Shown here piece by piece: positions 47,089 to 55,408 of a DNA stretch of 64,000 nt. This stretch comes from Sphingomonas flavalba. Its GTDB lineage: Bacteria; Pseudomonadota; Alphaproteobacteria; Sphingomonadales; Sphingomonadaceae. A program made the translations under genes and the position numbers. The stretch is from NCBI RefSeq assembly GCF_004796535.1, contig NZ_SPHY01000007.1, forward strand, positions 1 through 64,000. The letters are read 5' to 3'. The notes beneath the pieces are model-generated. The model had not been told where the DNA came from. It saw only the letters and a program-made list of their open reading frames with translations, and did no database searches. Numbering within the stretch: the first letter of the stretch is position 1; each line of letters opens with the position of its first letter.

Positions 47089-48009
47089 TCAGCCGATGGT
47101 ACGGTGGAGATAGTCGATCGAGGTACGGATCGCCGCCATCGGGTCGTCGGCGCGGTCGATCTCGACCAGAATGTGCTCGATGCCGGCATCGTCGCAGGTC
47201 TTGATCAGCGCCGGCACGTCGAGTGTGCCCTGGCCGACCGGCGCGAAGTCGCCGTCGGCGGTGATGTCCTTCAGATGGCAGAGCTTGGTGCGGCCGGCAT
47301 AGCGTTCCAGATAGGCGATCGGGTCGGCGCCGGCCTTGGTCGTCCAGTAGAAGTCGAGCTCGAACTTGACCTTATCGGGATCGGTGTTCTGCAGGAACAG
47401 GTCGAGGATGACGTCGTTGCCAACCTTGGCAAATTCGCGGTCATGGTTGTGGAAGGCGAAGACCTTGCCCTCCTTCGCACACATGTCGCCCAGCTCGTTG
47501 AACAGCTTGATGTAGGCGTCGATGGTCGGCCGGTCGGCCAGCTGACCGTCGAGCAGGATCGCCCACATCACATAGGTTTGGCCGAGAATCTTCGAGGTCT
47601 CGATCCCGTCCTCGAACGCCGCGCGGGCGTTCTTCAGCGAGAAGGTGTCGGCATAGACCTGCCGGTTGACCGCGGTGTCGACCTCTCGCTTCACCCAGCC
47701 GGCAAAAGACTTGTAGGTGGGGTTGGTGGGCGAGACGTGGTTGTTCGGTGAGGTCAGGCCGTAGCGGTCGAGGACGGAGCGGACATAGGCCGGATCGCGG
47801 CCGAAGCTGCCGGTGGTGCCGATTTCCTTGTAGCCCATCGCCGCGACTTCGCGCAGCGTGCCTTCGAAGTCCGTCTCCAGTGCCTTGATGATCGTCCCGC
47901 CCTGGAGACCCCAGCGGCGGGGCTTCTTGTCGGCGGCGAGCAGCGGGCTGAGGCCGGTGGCGGCGAGGGGGGCGAGGGCGGAATATTTGAGCAGGTCGCG
48001 GCGGTTCAT
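47089..48009 (-). CDS. Tat-exported sugar phosphate isomerase/epimerase-like TIM-barrel protein, copy 1
   Basis: 306 residues. MNRRDLLKYSALAP is a Tat signal. The xylose-isomerase-like TIM barrel (AP_endonuc_2 family) has metal-ligand segments VFAFHNHDREF, KFELDFYWTTKAG and LCHLKDI. The export signal speaks against a phosphosugar substrate; family members in such clusters act as 3-keto-glycoside lyases or epimerases. It is nearly identical to the gene at 48050-48967: outside residues 93-121 only four substitutions are seen. It is last in the leftward MFS-Gfo/Idh-TIM-TIM unit. Confidence 0.9.
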   Translation of the reverse strand: MNRRDLLKYSALAPLAATGLSPLLAADKKPRRWGLQGGTIIKALETDFEGTLREVAAMGYKEIGTTGSFGRDPAYVRSVLDRYGLTSPNNHVSPTNPTYKSFAGWVKREVDTAVNRQVYADTFSLKNARAAFEDGIETSKILGQTYVMWAILLDGQLADRPTIDAYIKLFNELGDMCAKEGKVFAFHNHDREFAKVGNDVILDLFLQNTDPDKVKFELDFYWTTKAGADPIAYLERYAGRTKLCHLKDITADGDFAPVGQGTLDVPALIKTCDDAGIEHILVEIDRADDPMAAIRTSIDYLHRTIG

Positions 48010-48049
48010 TGAGACGGCCTTTCAGGCAAGGTGGGACGGTAAGGACGCG

Positions 48050-48967
48050 TCAGCCGATGGTGCGGTGGAGATAGTCGATCGAGGTGCGGATCGCCGCCAT
48101 CGGGTCGTCGGCGCGGTCGATCTCGACCAGGATATGCTCGATGCCGGCATCGTCGCAGGTCTTGATCAGCGCCGGCACGTCGAGCGTGCCCTGGCCGACC
48201 GGCGCGAAGTCGCCGTCGGCGGTGATGTCCTTCAGGTGGCAGAGCTTGGTGCGGCCGGCATAGCGTTCCAGATAGGCGATCGGGTCGGCGCCGGCCTTGG
48301 TCGTCCAGTAGAAGTCCAGCTCGAACTTGACCTTGTCCGGATCGGTGTTCTGCAGGAACAGGTCGAGGATCACGTCGTTGCCGACCTTGGCGAATTCGCG
48401 GGCATGGTTGTGGAAGGCGAAGACCTTGCCCTCCTTCGCGCACATGTCGCCGATCTCGTTGAACAGCTTGATGTAGGCGTCGATCGTCGGGCGATCGGCG
48501 ATCTGGCCGTCGAGCAGGATCGCCCACATCACATAGGTCTGGCCGAGGATCTTCGAGGTCTCGATCCCATCCTCGAACGCGGCGCGGGCATTTTTCAGCG
48601 AGAAGGTATCGGCGTAGAAGGTCATCACGTCGTTGTCGGGCGCCGCGCGGGTCACCCAGTTGGCGAAAGCCTTGTAGGTGGGGTTGGGCGCGACGTGGTT
48701 GTTCGGCGAGGTCAGGCCGTAGCGGTCGAGGACGGAGCGGACATAGGCCGGATCGCGGCCGAAGCTGCCGGTGGTGCCGATTTCCTTGTAGCCCATGGCC
48801 GCGACTTCGCGCAGCGTGCCTTCGAAATCCGCTTCCAGCGCCTTGATGATCGTACCGCCCTGGAGACCCCAGCGGCGGGGCTTCTTGTCGGCGGCGAGCA
48901 GCGGGCTGAGGCCGGTGGCGGCGAGGGGGGCGAGGGCGGAATATTTGAGCAGGTCGCGGCGGTTCAT
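48050..48967 (-). CDS. Tat-exported sugar phosphate isomerase/epimerase-like TIM-barrel protein, copy 2
   Basis: 305 residues, a tandem duplicate of the following gene, with the same Tat signal and barrel. Differences are concentrated in one patch (about 93-121: APNPTYKAFANWV then RAAPDNDVMTFYAD in place of SPTNPTYKSFAGWV then REVDTAVNRQVYAD); elsewhere T46A, L/I changes and HNHAREF for HNHDREF. The patch may sit by the active site and change specificity. It lies 36 bases after the Gfo/Idh gene in the same leftward unit. Confidence 0.9.
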   Translation of the reverse strand: MNRRDLLKYSALAPLAATGLSPLLAADKKPRRWGLQGGTIIKALEADFEGTLREVAAMGYKEIGTTGSFGRDPAYVRSVLDRYGLTSPNNHVAPNPTYKAFANWVTRAAPDNDVMTFYADTFSLKNARAAFEDGIETSKILGQTYVMWAILLDGQIADRPTIDAYIKLFNEIGDMCAKEGKVFAFHNHAREFAKVGNDVILDLFLQNTDPDKVKFELDFYWTTKAGADPIAYLERYAGRTKLCHLKDITADGDFAPVGQGTLDVPALIKTCDDAGIEHILVEIDRADDPMAAIRTSIDYLHRTIG

Positions 48968-49003
48968 GGGAATGGCCTTTCGTACCGGGTTATCAGGTGA
49001 ACA

Positions 49004-50212
49004 TCAGCGTTGCAGATAGGGAAGGACGTCGACGACGCGGCGTTCGGCGGCGCTGAGATAACCGGCGTAGATGACCAGCATCACGTCCATCGCGAGCAGC
49101 AGGTCGCTGCGCGGGGGGCGGTTGTTGGCGACGGCGCCGATGAAGTCGCGCAGCTCGTCCGGGTATCCGGTTACCATGTCCTCGTCCGGCGCGGGGAAGG
49201 ACCAGCCTTCCTTGGTCTCGGTCTTTTCGACCAGATATTCGCTGTCGAAATAGGCGCCGTCGGGGGTGTAGGCCTGGCAGGTGGTGTTGGGATTGATGTT
49301 CGCTGTCACCACCGCCTTCGAGCCGTGGGCGGCGATGTAATTGCGGATGCCGCCCATCCGGGTGTCGGTGGAGGTGAGCTGGGCGACCGAGCCGTCCTCG
49401 AAGGCGAGGGTAATCGTCGCCCAGTCCTCGACATCTTCCCAGCCGGTGACGATGTGCTTGCGCGCCTCCGCCTCGAAGGACGGGATCGCGGTCAGCTTCG
49501 CCACCTGGGCGCTGACCGAGACCGGGCGGATCGGCTTGCCGTCGCGGCGGCGGCCTTCCTCGTGCTTCAGGTGGAGGGCGGCGCCGATCGGATGGGCGCA
49601 GAGCCGGAGCAGCGAGCCGCCGCCCGCCGTCCGCCAGCGCCGCGAATAGGCGGCGTGCGAGCCGGAGTGCGATTCCTCGCCCTGGATGCGCAGCAGCGTC
49701 GAGCCGCTGGCCGCCATCAGCCGGTTGAGCTTGACGATCGGCGGGGCGTAGACCCAGTTTTCAGCGTAGCAGAAGGTGATGCCGGCGCGGGCGACGGCTT
49801 CCTCGACCGCGCGGGTCTGCTCCATCACCGCGTCGAGCATCGCCGCGCGCGAATAGCCGTCCGCCGTCCAGTCCGCCCCGGCGCCGTCGGGGCCGAAGAA
49901 GCCGCCCAGCGGCTTTTCGCAGATCACATGCTTGCCGCGCTCCGCCGCCTGCAGGACCAGCGGCACGTGCAGGTTGTTGGGCACGCACAGGTCGACGATG
50001 TCGATCGTCGGGTCGGCGAGCAGCTCGTCGGCGCTCGCGTACTGGCGGGGGATGCCGAACTGGGCGGCGAGCGCCGCCGCCTTCGTCGGATCGCGCCCGG
50101 CGATCGCCGCCACCTCGAACGCCTCGCCATAGACCTTCCGGTAGCTGGCAAGGTGGAAGTGTGCCGAAAATCCGGCCCCGATGATACCGATACGCACCGG
50201 CCTGGTCGTCAT
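49004..50212 (-). CDS. Gfo/Idh/MocA-family NAD(P)-dependent oxidoreductase
   Basis: 402 residues from ATG 50212. Rossmann fold IGIIGAGFSAHFHLASY, the family motif HVICEKPLGGFFGP with its catalytic Lys, and a C-terminal alpha/beta domain with GGGSLLRLCAHPIGAAL. No signal peptide, so cytoplasmic. Members oxidise or reduce sugar hydroxyls, often at C3 (glucoside 3-oxidation, DgpA-type) or C2 (inositol). The position between an MFS carrier and two TIM-barrel proteins fits reduction or oxidation of a 3-keto sugar. It starts 29 bases after the MFS gene. Confidence 0.9.
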   Translation of the reverse strand: MTTRPVRIGIIGAGFSAHFHLASYRKVYGEAFEVAAIAGRDPTKAAALAAQFGIPRQYASADELLADPTIDIVDLCVPNNLHVPLVLQAAERGKHVICEKPLGGFFGPDGAGADWTADGYSRAAMLDAVMEQTRAVEEAVARAGITFCYAENWVYAPPIVKLNRLMAASGSTLLRIQGEESHSGSHAAYSRRWRTAGGGSLLRLCAHPIGAALHLKHEEGRRRDGKPIRPVSVSAQVAKLTAIPSFEAEARKHIVTGWEDVEDWATITLAFEDGSVAQLTSTDTRMGGIRNYIAAHGSKAVVTANINPNTTCQAYTPDGAYFDSEYLVEKTETKEGWSFPAPDEDMVTGYPDELRDFIGAVANNRPPRSDLLLAMDVMLVIYAGYLSAAERRVVDVLPYLQR

Positions 50213-50241
50213 GTCATTCCTTTCCCGGGCGCGAAGCGCCG

Positions 50242-51627
50242 TTAGTCCCGCAGGGCGCGGCCGCGCGTTTCGGGCGCGAACAGCGCCGTCACGATGCCGA
50301 TCAGGAACACCGCGCACATCGTCATCGCCGAGAAGCGCAGCGGGTCCGGCGCCGGCAGGCCGCCATAGAGGTGAGTGGTGAGATAAGCCGAACCGAAGCT
50401 GCCGATGGCGGCGGCGAAGCGGCCGAGATTATAGGCGAAGGAGACGCCGGTGCCCCGTGTCCGCGCGCCGAACAGTTCCGGCAGGTAGATCGAGAAGCCG
50501 GCGAACACGCTGAACTGCGCGGCGCCCATCAGCGGCATCATCCAATAGGCGTCCGCCGGGCTTTCCAGCCGCCAGTAGACGAACAGGGTGACGATGAGCG
50601 CCGCGCTGAACCCGGCGACGAAGGCGGGCCGCCGGCCGAAGCGCGCGGCGATCCACGAGAAGATCCACATGCCGATCGCGCCGCCCGCCATTTGCAGCAT
50701 GAACGACCAGTTCTTGGCGCTGGCGACCGCCGCGGCGACCTGATCGGCCGGCAGGCGGGCGGAGAACCAGCCGGTGAACACCGCATGCTGCAGGTCGACG
50801 GCATATTCGCCGATCGCCCACAAGCCGACGACGCCGGCGACTGCGAGCAGCGTGCCGATCAGCAGGTTGTGCCGTTCATCCTGCTGGCGCAGCAATTCGC
50901 CGTAGGAGCCGAAAATTCCCTTGGGTAGTTGCCCTTCCGCCTTCAGTTTCAGCCAGGCGTCGGATTCGCGCAGACGCAGCGCCGACAGGATCGCGAGCAG
51001 GGCGGGGAGGGCGCCGATCGCGAACAGCCAGCGCCAGCCGTGAGCGGAGTCGATCCAGCCATGCGCGCCGAGCGTGTCGACGCCCATCTTGACGAAGGCG
51101 GCGCCGACATTGCCGAAGGTCGACAGGACCTGCAGCCCGGCGAGCATCGCCAGCCGCGCCGCGCCCGACATGGTTTCGGCGAGGATCGCGACCGCGAGGC
51201 CGAAGATGCCGCCGATGCCGAGGCCGGTGACGAAGCGCAGGATCGCGAATTCCTCGTGCGTGCGGCACAGCGCGGTCAGGCCGGTGCAGATCGAGTAGAG
51301 CAGGATCGAGATGGTCAGCAATCGGACCCGGCCGAAGCGGTCGCCGAGCGCGCCGAAGGTCAGCCCGCCGATGCCCCAGCCGACCAGGAACAGCGCGGTC
51401 GATGTCTTGGCGAACGCCTGCACCTCAAGGCTGCTCGCCGGCAGGCCCATCAGGTCGGCGAGGGCGGGGATCCGCGCCAGCGAAAACAGCCGCTGATCCA
51501 TCGTGTCGAACAGCCACGCGCCGGAGACGACGGCGAAGACGAACCACTGGTAACGGGTGACCGTTCTCCACCAGGGCAGATCAGGATGCTGGGTGATCGT
51601 CTCTCTCCGGCCTGTGCGGTTTGCCAC
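50242..51627 (-). CDS. MFS permease (sugar/acid symporter type), first gene of the Gfo/Idh-TIM unit
   Basis: 461 residues from GTG 51627; the ribosome site is weak. 12 predicted helices, with WLFDTMDQRLFSLARIPAL early, the A-loop ALGDRFGRVRLLTIS, and the second-half loop ARFGRRPAFVAGF. The start resembles carriers for aromatic or sugar acids. Operator C lies directly upstream, in the 38-base gap after uxuB and across the uxuB stop, so it may be induced together with, or read through from, the GntR-uxaC-uxuB unit. Confidence 0.88.
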   Translation of the reverse strand: MANRTGRRETITQHPDLPWWRTVTRYQWFVFAVVSGAWLFDTMDQRLFSLARIPALADLMGLPASSLEVQAFAKTSTALFLVGWGIGGLTFGALGDRFGRVRLLTISILLYSICTGLTALCRTHEEFAILRFVTGLGIGGIFGLAVAILAETMSGAARLAMLAGLQVLSTFGNVGAAFVKMGVDTLGAHGWIDSAHGWRWLFAIGALPALLAILSALRLRESDAWLKLKAEGQLPKGIFGSYGELLRQQDERHNLLIGTLLAVAGVVGLWAIGEYAVDLQHAVFTGWFSARLPADQVAAAVASAKNWSFMLQMAGGAIGMWIFSWIAARFGRRPAFVAGFSAALIVTLFVYWRLESPADAYWMMPLMGAAQFSVFAGFSIYLPELFGARTRGTGVSFAYNLGRFAAAIGSFGSAYLTTHLYGGLPAPDPLRFSAMTMCAVFLIGIVTALFAPETRGRALRD

Positions 51628-51630
51628 ACA

Positions 51631-51672
51631 TGTATGACCAAAAAACCCTAATCACTGCAAATTGGTCAGTCA
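51631..51672 (-). promoter_or_regulatory. GntR-type operator C, before the MFS-Gfo/Idh-TIM unit and over the uxuB stop
   Basis: Half-sites TGTATGACCAAA (51631-51642) and ATTGGTCAGTCA (51661-51672) face away from each other. The second contains the uxuB stop codon (51666-51668). Same motif as at the other four promoters. Confidence 0.6.
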
Positions 51673-53114
51673 ATAGGAGCCGGGGCAGTTATTGCCGCGA
51701 TCAGCCCGCGCGGATCACCGTCCATCAGCCGGGTCAGCGTGGCGGCGAGCGCTGCCGGCAGCGTCGCGCTGTTGCGGAAAGCGTCGGGGAACACACCGGA
51801 TTCGCTGACCATGGCGGCGGCGACGGCGCGGGGATCGCCCGACATGACGCGCCAGATGGCGGCCAGGCGGCCGGCGAGCGGATCGTCGACCGGACGGCCG
51901 GCGGCGCCGCCGACGTGGACGATCCATGCGGCGAGGGCGAGAAGATAGGCGGGGCTGGCAAGGCCGCGCGCGTCGCGCTCGACCATCGCCGCCAGCCAGC
52001 GTTGCGGGATCTTCTGCGAGCCGTCGCTGGCGATCTGATCCAGCCGGTGGGGCAGGGCCGGGTTGTCGAAGCGGCGGAGCAGCGCGTCGGCATAGGCGCC
52101 GTAGTCAAGCCCGGCGGCCGGCGCCAGCGTCGGCATCGCCTCATCCTCGATCTGGCGGCGGAGCAGCGCGGCGAGGGCGGGGTCGGCGACCGCCTGGTGC
52201 ACATAGGTGTGGCCGAGGAGCAGGCCGACATAGGCGAGCGTCGAATGGCTGCCGTTCAGCAGGCGCAGCTTCGCCAGCTCGAACGGGTGGACGTCTGCAA
52301 CGATCTGGGCGCCGCCAACCTCCCAGCGCGGGCGGGGACCGGCGAAGCGGTCCTCGATCACCCACTGGCGAAACGGTTCGGTGACGACCAGGCCGTGATC
52401 GTCGACCGGCGCGCCGTCGCGGTCGGCGGCGGTGGTGCGCGGGACGATGCGGTCGACCATCGTGTTCGGGCAGGTCCAGCGCCGCTCGACGGGGCGGCCA
52501 CGCCGGGCGAGGAAGGCGCCGAGCAGCCGGTCGAGCAGGTCACCGTTGCCCGACAGATTGTCGCAGGACAGCAGGGTCAGCGGCCCGGCGCCCTCCGCCT
52601 GCCGCCTGTCGAGCGCGGCGGCGAGATAGCCGAAGATGGTGCGCGGCGCCGCGCCGGACAGGTCGTGGACGATCGCCGGATCGTCGAACAGCAGGCCGTC
52701 GCCGGCCGGCTCGCGGTAATAGCCCTTTTCGGTGACGGTCAGGGTGACGATGTGGACGGCGGGGTCGGCGAGCGCGGCGATCACCCGTTCCGGCGCCTCC
52801 GGGGCGACCAGCACGGTGTTGATCGCGCCGATCAGCCGCCGCGCCGGGCCGGCGGCGCTGCGTTCTTCCACCATGTAGAGGCAGTCCTGCGGCATCAGCG
52901 CGTCGCGGGTCGATGGCGAGCGCAGCGACACGGCGGTGATCCCCCAGCCGGCATCGCCGGCGGCGAGCGCGTCATCGGTGTAGACCGCCTGGTGGGCGCG
53001 GTGGAACGCGCCGATGCCGAGGTGGACGATGCCGCTTGTCGCGCGATCGCGGGCATAGCCGAGCGGGGCGACGCCGGCGGGAACGCTGCCCGGCGACAGG
53101 CGCGGGCGGTTCAC
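51666..53114 (-). CDS. uxuB: fructuronate reductase / mannonate 5-dehydrogenase (mannitol dehydrogenase family)
   Basis: 482 residues from GTG 53114, overlapping the uxaC stop (GTGA). The polyol-specific long-chain dehydrogenase fold has IVHLGIGAFHRAHQAVYTDD at the NAD-binding start, TEKGYY, SCDNLSGNG and KLRLLNGSHSTLAY with the catalytic Lys. In this operon it is expected to reduce D-fructuronate to D-mannonate, the step between UxaC and ManD. A mannitol or tagaturonate substrate is less likely given the neighbours. Length matches UxuB. Confidence 0.92.
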   Translation of the reverse strand: MNRPRLSPGSVPAGVAPLGYARDRATSGIVHLGIGAFHRAHQAVYTDDALAAGDAGWGITAVSLRSPSTRDALMPQDCLYMVEERSAAGPARRLIGAINTVLVAPEAPERVIAALADPAVHIVTLTVTEKGYYREPAGDGLLFDDPAIVHDLSGAAPRTIFGYLAAALDRRQAEGAGPLTLLSCDNLSGNGDLLDRLLGAFLARRGRPVERRWTCPNTMVDRIVPRTTAADRDGAPVDDHGLVVTEPFRQWVIEDRFAGPRPRWEVGGAQIVADVHPFELAKLRLLNGSHSTLAYVGLLLGHTYVHQAVADPALAALLRRQIEDEAMPTLAPAAGLDYGAYADALLRRFDNPALPHRLDQIASDGSQKIPQRWLAAMVERDARGLASPAYLLALAAWIVHVGGAAGRPVDDPLAGRLAAIWRVMSGDPRAVAAAMVSESGVFPDAFRNSATLPAALAATLTRLMDGDPRGLIAAITAPAPID

Positions 53115-54514
53115 AGCCGGTAGGCCGATGTGACCAGCGTGCTGGTCAGGGCGAGGGCCAGCTCCGCCGCCTCGCCCTCGTCGATCTGATGTTCCGCGAC
53201 CAGTTCGGCCAGGAAGCCGCAATCGATCCGCCGGGCGACGTCGTGCCGCGCCGGGATCGACAGGAAGGCACGGGTGTCGTCGTTGAAGCCGACGAGATTG
53301 TAGAAGCCGGCGGTCTCCGTCATCTGGCGGCGGAAGCGACGCATGCCGTCCGGGCTGTCGTGGAACCACCAGGCCGGGCCGAGGCGCAGCGCCGGGTAAT
53401 GGCCGGCGAGCGGCGCCAGCTCGCGCGCGTAGGTCGTCTCGTCCAGGGTGAACAGGATGATCGTCTGGGCCGGATCATTGCCGTGCCGGTCGAGCAGCGG
53501 GCGGAGCGCGCCGACGAAATCGGTGCGGGTCGGGATGTCGGCGCCCTTGTCGCGGCCGAAGCGGGCGAACAGCGCGCTGTTGTGGTTGCGGAACGAGCCG
53601 GGGTGGATCTGCATGACCAGCCGGTCGTCGCGGCTCATGTCGGCCATCACCGTCAGCATATGGGCACGGAACAGCTCGGCGCGCTCCGGGGCGGGCGGGG
53701 TGGCGCCAGTCACCTCCGCGAACAGCGCCTCCGCCTCCTGCGGCGTCAGCACGGCGGTGGCGGCGGTCGGGTGGCCGTGATCGCTGGCGGTGGCGCCGGC
53801 GGCGATGAAGGCGGCCCGGCGCTGGCGCAGCGCGGCGAGGTAGCCGGGGTAGGACAGACAGTCCTCTCCGGTCATCTCCGACAGGCGGGCGAGGTTGGCG
53901 GTGAAGCCTTCGTAATCCGGGTCGACCACCGGATCGGGGCGGAAGGTGGTGATGACCCGGCCGGGCCAGCCGGAGGCGCGGATCTTCGCATGATGCGCGA
54001 GCGGGTCGAGCGGCGATTCGGTCGTTGCCAGCGCGGCGATGTTGAACCGGTCGAACAGCGCGCGGGGGTGGAAGGCGGGCTCCGCCAGCCGCTCGGCGAT
54101 CCGGTCGTAATAGAGGTCGGCGGTGTCGGGCTCCAGCCGGACGGCGAGGCCGAACACCTCGCTGAACACCCAGTCCAGCCACAGCCGCGACGGGGTGCCG
54201 CGGAACAGCGGGTAATGCCGGGCGAAGATGTGCCAGGCGGCGCGCGAATCGACCGGCGCGCCGCCGATGCCCAGATCCTCCAGCCGAACGCCCTGGCTGT
54301 AGAGCATGCGGAAGACATAGTGGTCGGGCGTGATCAGCAGCGCGGTCGGGTCGGCGAACGGCGCGTCGTCTGCGAACCACGCTGGATCGGTGTGGCCGTG
54401 CGGGCTGACGATCGGCAGGGTGGCGACGGCTTCGTACAGCCGGCGCGCGATCGCGCGCACGCCGGGGTCGACCGGAAACAGGCGGTCCGGGTGGAGGACG
54501 AGGGGCGTGGCCAT
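53111..54514 (-). CDS. uxaC: glucuronate isomerase
   Basis: 467 residues, the usual length. Amidohydrolase-like barrel starting LPIVSPHGHTDPAWFADD with the metal His pair, TTESPLDPL, MQIHPGSFRNHN and WWFHDSPDGMRRF, and GFNDDTRAFLSIPARHD near the end. It interconverts D-glucuronate and D-fructuronate (also galacturonate and tagaturonate). The start ATG abuts the TAG of the GntR gene, and uxuB overlaps its stop. Cytoplasmic. Confidence 0.96.
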   Translation of the reverse strand: MATPLVLHPDRLFPVDPGVRAIARRLYEAVATLPIVSPHGHTDPAWFADDAPFADPTALLITPDHYVFRMLYSQGVRLEDLGIGGAPVDSRAAWHIFARHYPLFRGTPSRLWLDWVFSEVFGLAVRLEPDTADLYYDRIAERLAEPAFHPRALFDRFNIAALATTESPLDPLAHHAKIRASGWPGRVITTFRPDPVVDPDYEGFTANLARLSEMTGEDCLSYPGYLAALRQRRAAFIAAGATASDHGHPTAATAVLTPQEAEALFAEVTGATPPAPERAELFRAHMLTVMADMSRDDRLVMQIHPGSFRNHNSALFARFGRDKGADIPTRTDFVGALRPLLDRHGNDPAQTIILFTLDETTYARELAPLAGHYPALRLGPAWWFHDSPDGMRRFRRQMTETAGFYNLVGFNDDTRAFLSIPARHDVARRIDCGFLAELVAEHQIDEGEAAELALALTSTLVTSAYRL

Positions 54515-55297
54515 CTAGATCGAGACGACGCGCACGAACCGGTCGCGGGTGCTGCGCGCTTCCCGCCGGGCGCGCTCGATCGCTTCTTCCTCGGTGGCGA
54601 ACAGCAGATGCTCGATCACCGCGCCGAGATGCTCGCGCATCGCGGTGCGGGCGCGGGCCGGGTCGCGCGCCTGCAGCGCCTCGACGATGCCCATATGCTC
54701 CTGCATCACCGGCTTGACCTGGGCGCTGCGCGCCTTTTCGTGGAGCAGCGCGCATTCCGGCGCGGTCTGCCGCATTTCCCAGAAGGTCTCGATCGTCTTG
54801 GCGATCGCGGCGTTGCGGGTGGCGCGGGCGATCAGCGTGTGGAAATCGCGGTCCGCCTCCTCCGCCGCGGCGGGGTCGCCGGCCGCGTCCATCCGCGCGA
54901 CGAGCAGCGGCAGCTCGGCCAGTTCCTCGTCGGTGATGTTGGTGGCGGCGAGGGCGGCCGCCTCCCCCTCGAACAGCAGGCGGGCCTCGGTCAGCTCGAA
55001 GGCGGTGACGCCGAAGCCGGGGGCCTCGCGCTTGCCGGTCTGGCGGCGGACATAGGCGCCGGAGCCGACCCGCACCTCGACGACGCCCTGCACCTCCAGC
55101 GCAATGATCGCTTCGCGCACCGTCGGGCGGCTGACGTTGAATTCGGCCGATATCTCCCGCTCCGCCGGCATCCGCCCGCCGACCGGGTATGTGCCGTCGT
55201 TGATGCGGTCCATCAGCTTGTGCGCGATCTCCCGATAGAGGCGCTGCGAATCCGCCGGGGACTCAACGTCGCTTTTCTCGCTCAGAACCTGGTGCAC
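54515..55297 (-). CDS. GntR/FadR-family regulator of hexuronate catabolism (UxuR/ExuR-like)
   Basis: 260 residues from GTG 55297, with AGGAGG 4 bases upstream. An N-terminal GntR winged helix (MPAEREISAEFNVSRPTVREAIIALEVQG, split here as recognition helix region) and a C-terminal FCD ligand domain of the FadR subfamily (RDFHTLIARATRN, QEHMGIVEAL, HLGAVIEHL). First gene of the leftward regulator-uxaC-uxuB unit, divergent from manD. An inverted repeat in the shared promoter (operator D) and copies at four further promoters suggest that it represses the whole island and is released by a hexuronate intermediate; this is inference. Confidence 0.92.
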   Translation of the reverse strand: MHQVLSEKSDVESPADSQRLYREIAHKLMDRINDGTYPVGGRMPAEREISAEFNVSRPTVREAIIALEVQGVVEVRVGSGAYVRRQTGKREAPGFGVTAFELTEARLLFEGEAAALAATNITDEELAELPLLVARMDAAGDPAAAEEADRDFHTLIARATRNAAIAKTIETFWEMRQTAPECALLHEKARSAQVKPVMQEHMGIVEALQARDPARARTAMREHLGAVIEHLLFATEEEAIERARREARSTRDRFVRVVSI

Positions 55298-55322
55298 GGG
55301 GCCTCCTTCGGGTGTTAGGATT

Positions 55323-55359
55323 ATTGGTCTAACACGATGCATAAACTTGACAGACCAAT
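55323..55359. promoter_or_regulatory. GntR-type operator D in the divergent GntR/manD promoter
   Basis: Inverted half-sites ATTGGTCTAACA (55323-55334) and TGACAGACCAAT (55348-55359) match at 10 of 12 positions. TTGACA at 55347-55352 overlaps the second half and could be the -35 box for manD. The cleanest copy of the shared motif. Confidence 0.78.
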
Positions 55360-55408
55360 ATTGTCAGGTCAAGACGCATGACCATAACCGACTTCGCGGG
55401 GAAGAGCC

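Noticed and set aside
47089-48967. The duplicated region as a mobile element or CRISPR-like repeat
   Set aside because: Both copies are intact genes with the same Tat signal and barrel; no transposase, terminal inverted repeats or short repeat-spacer pattern was seen.
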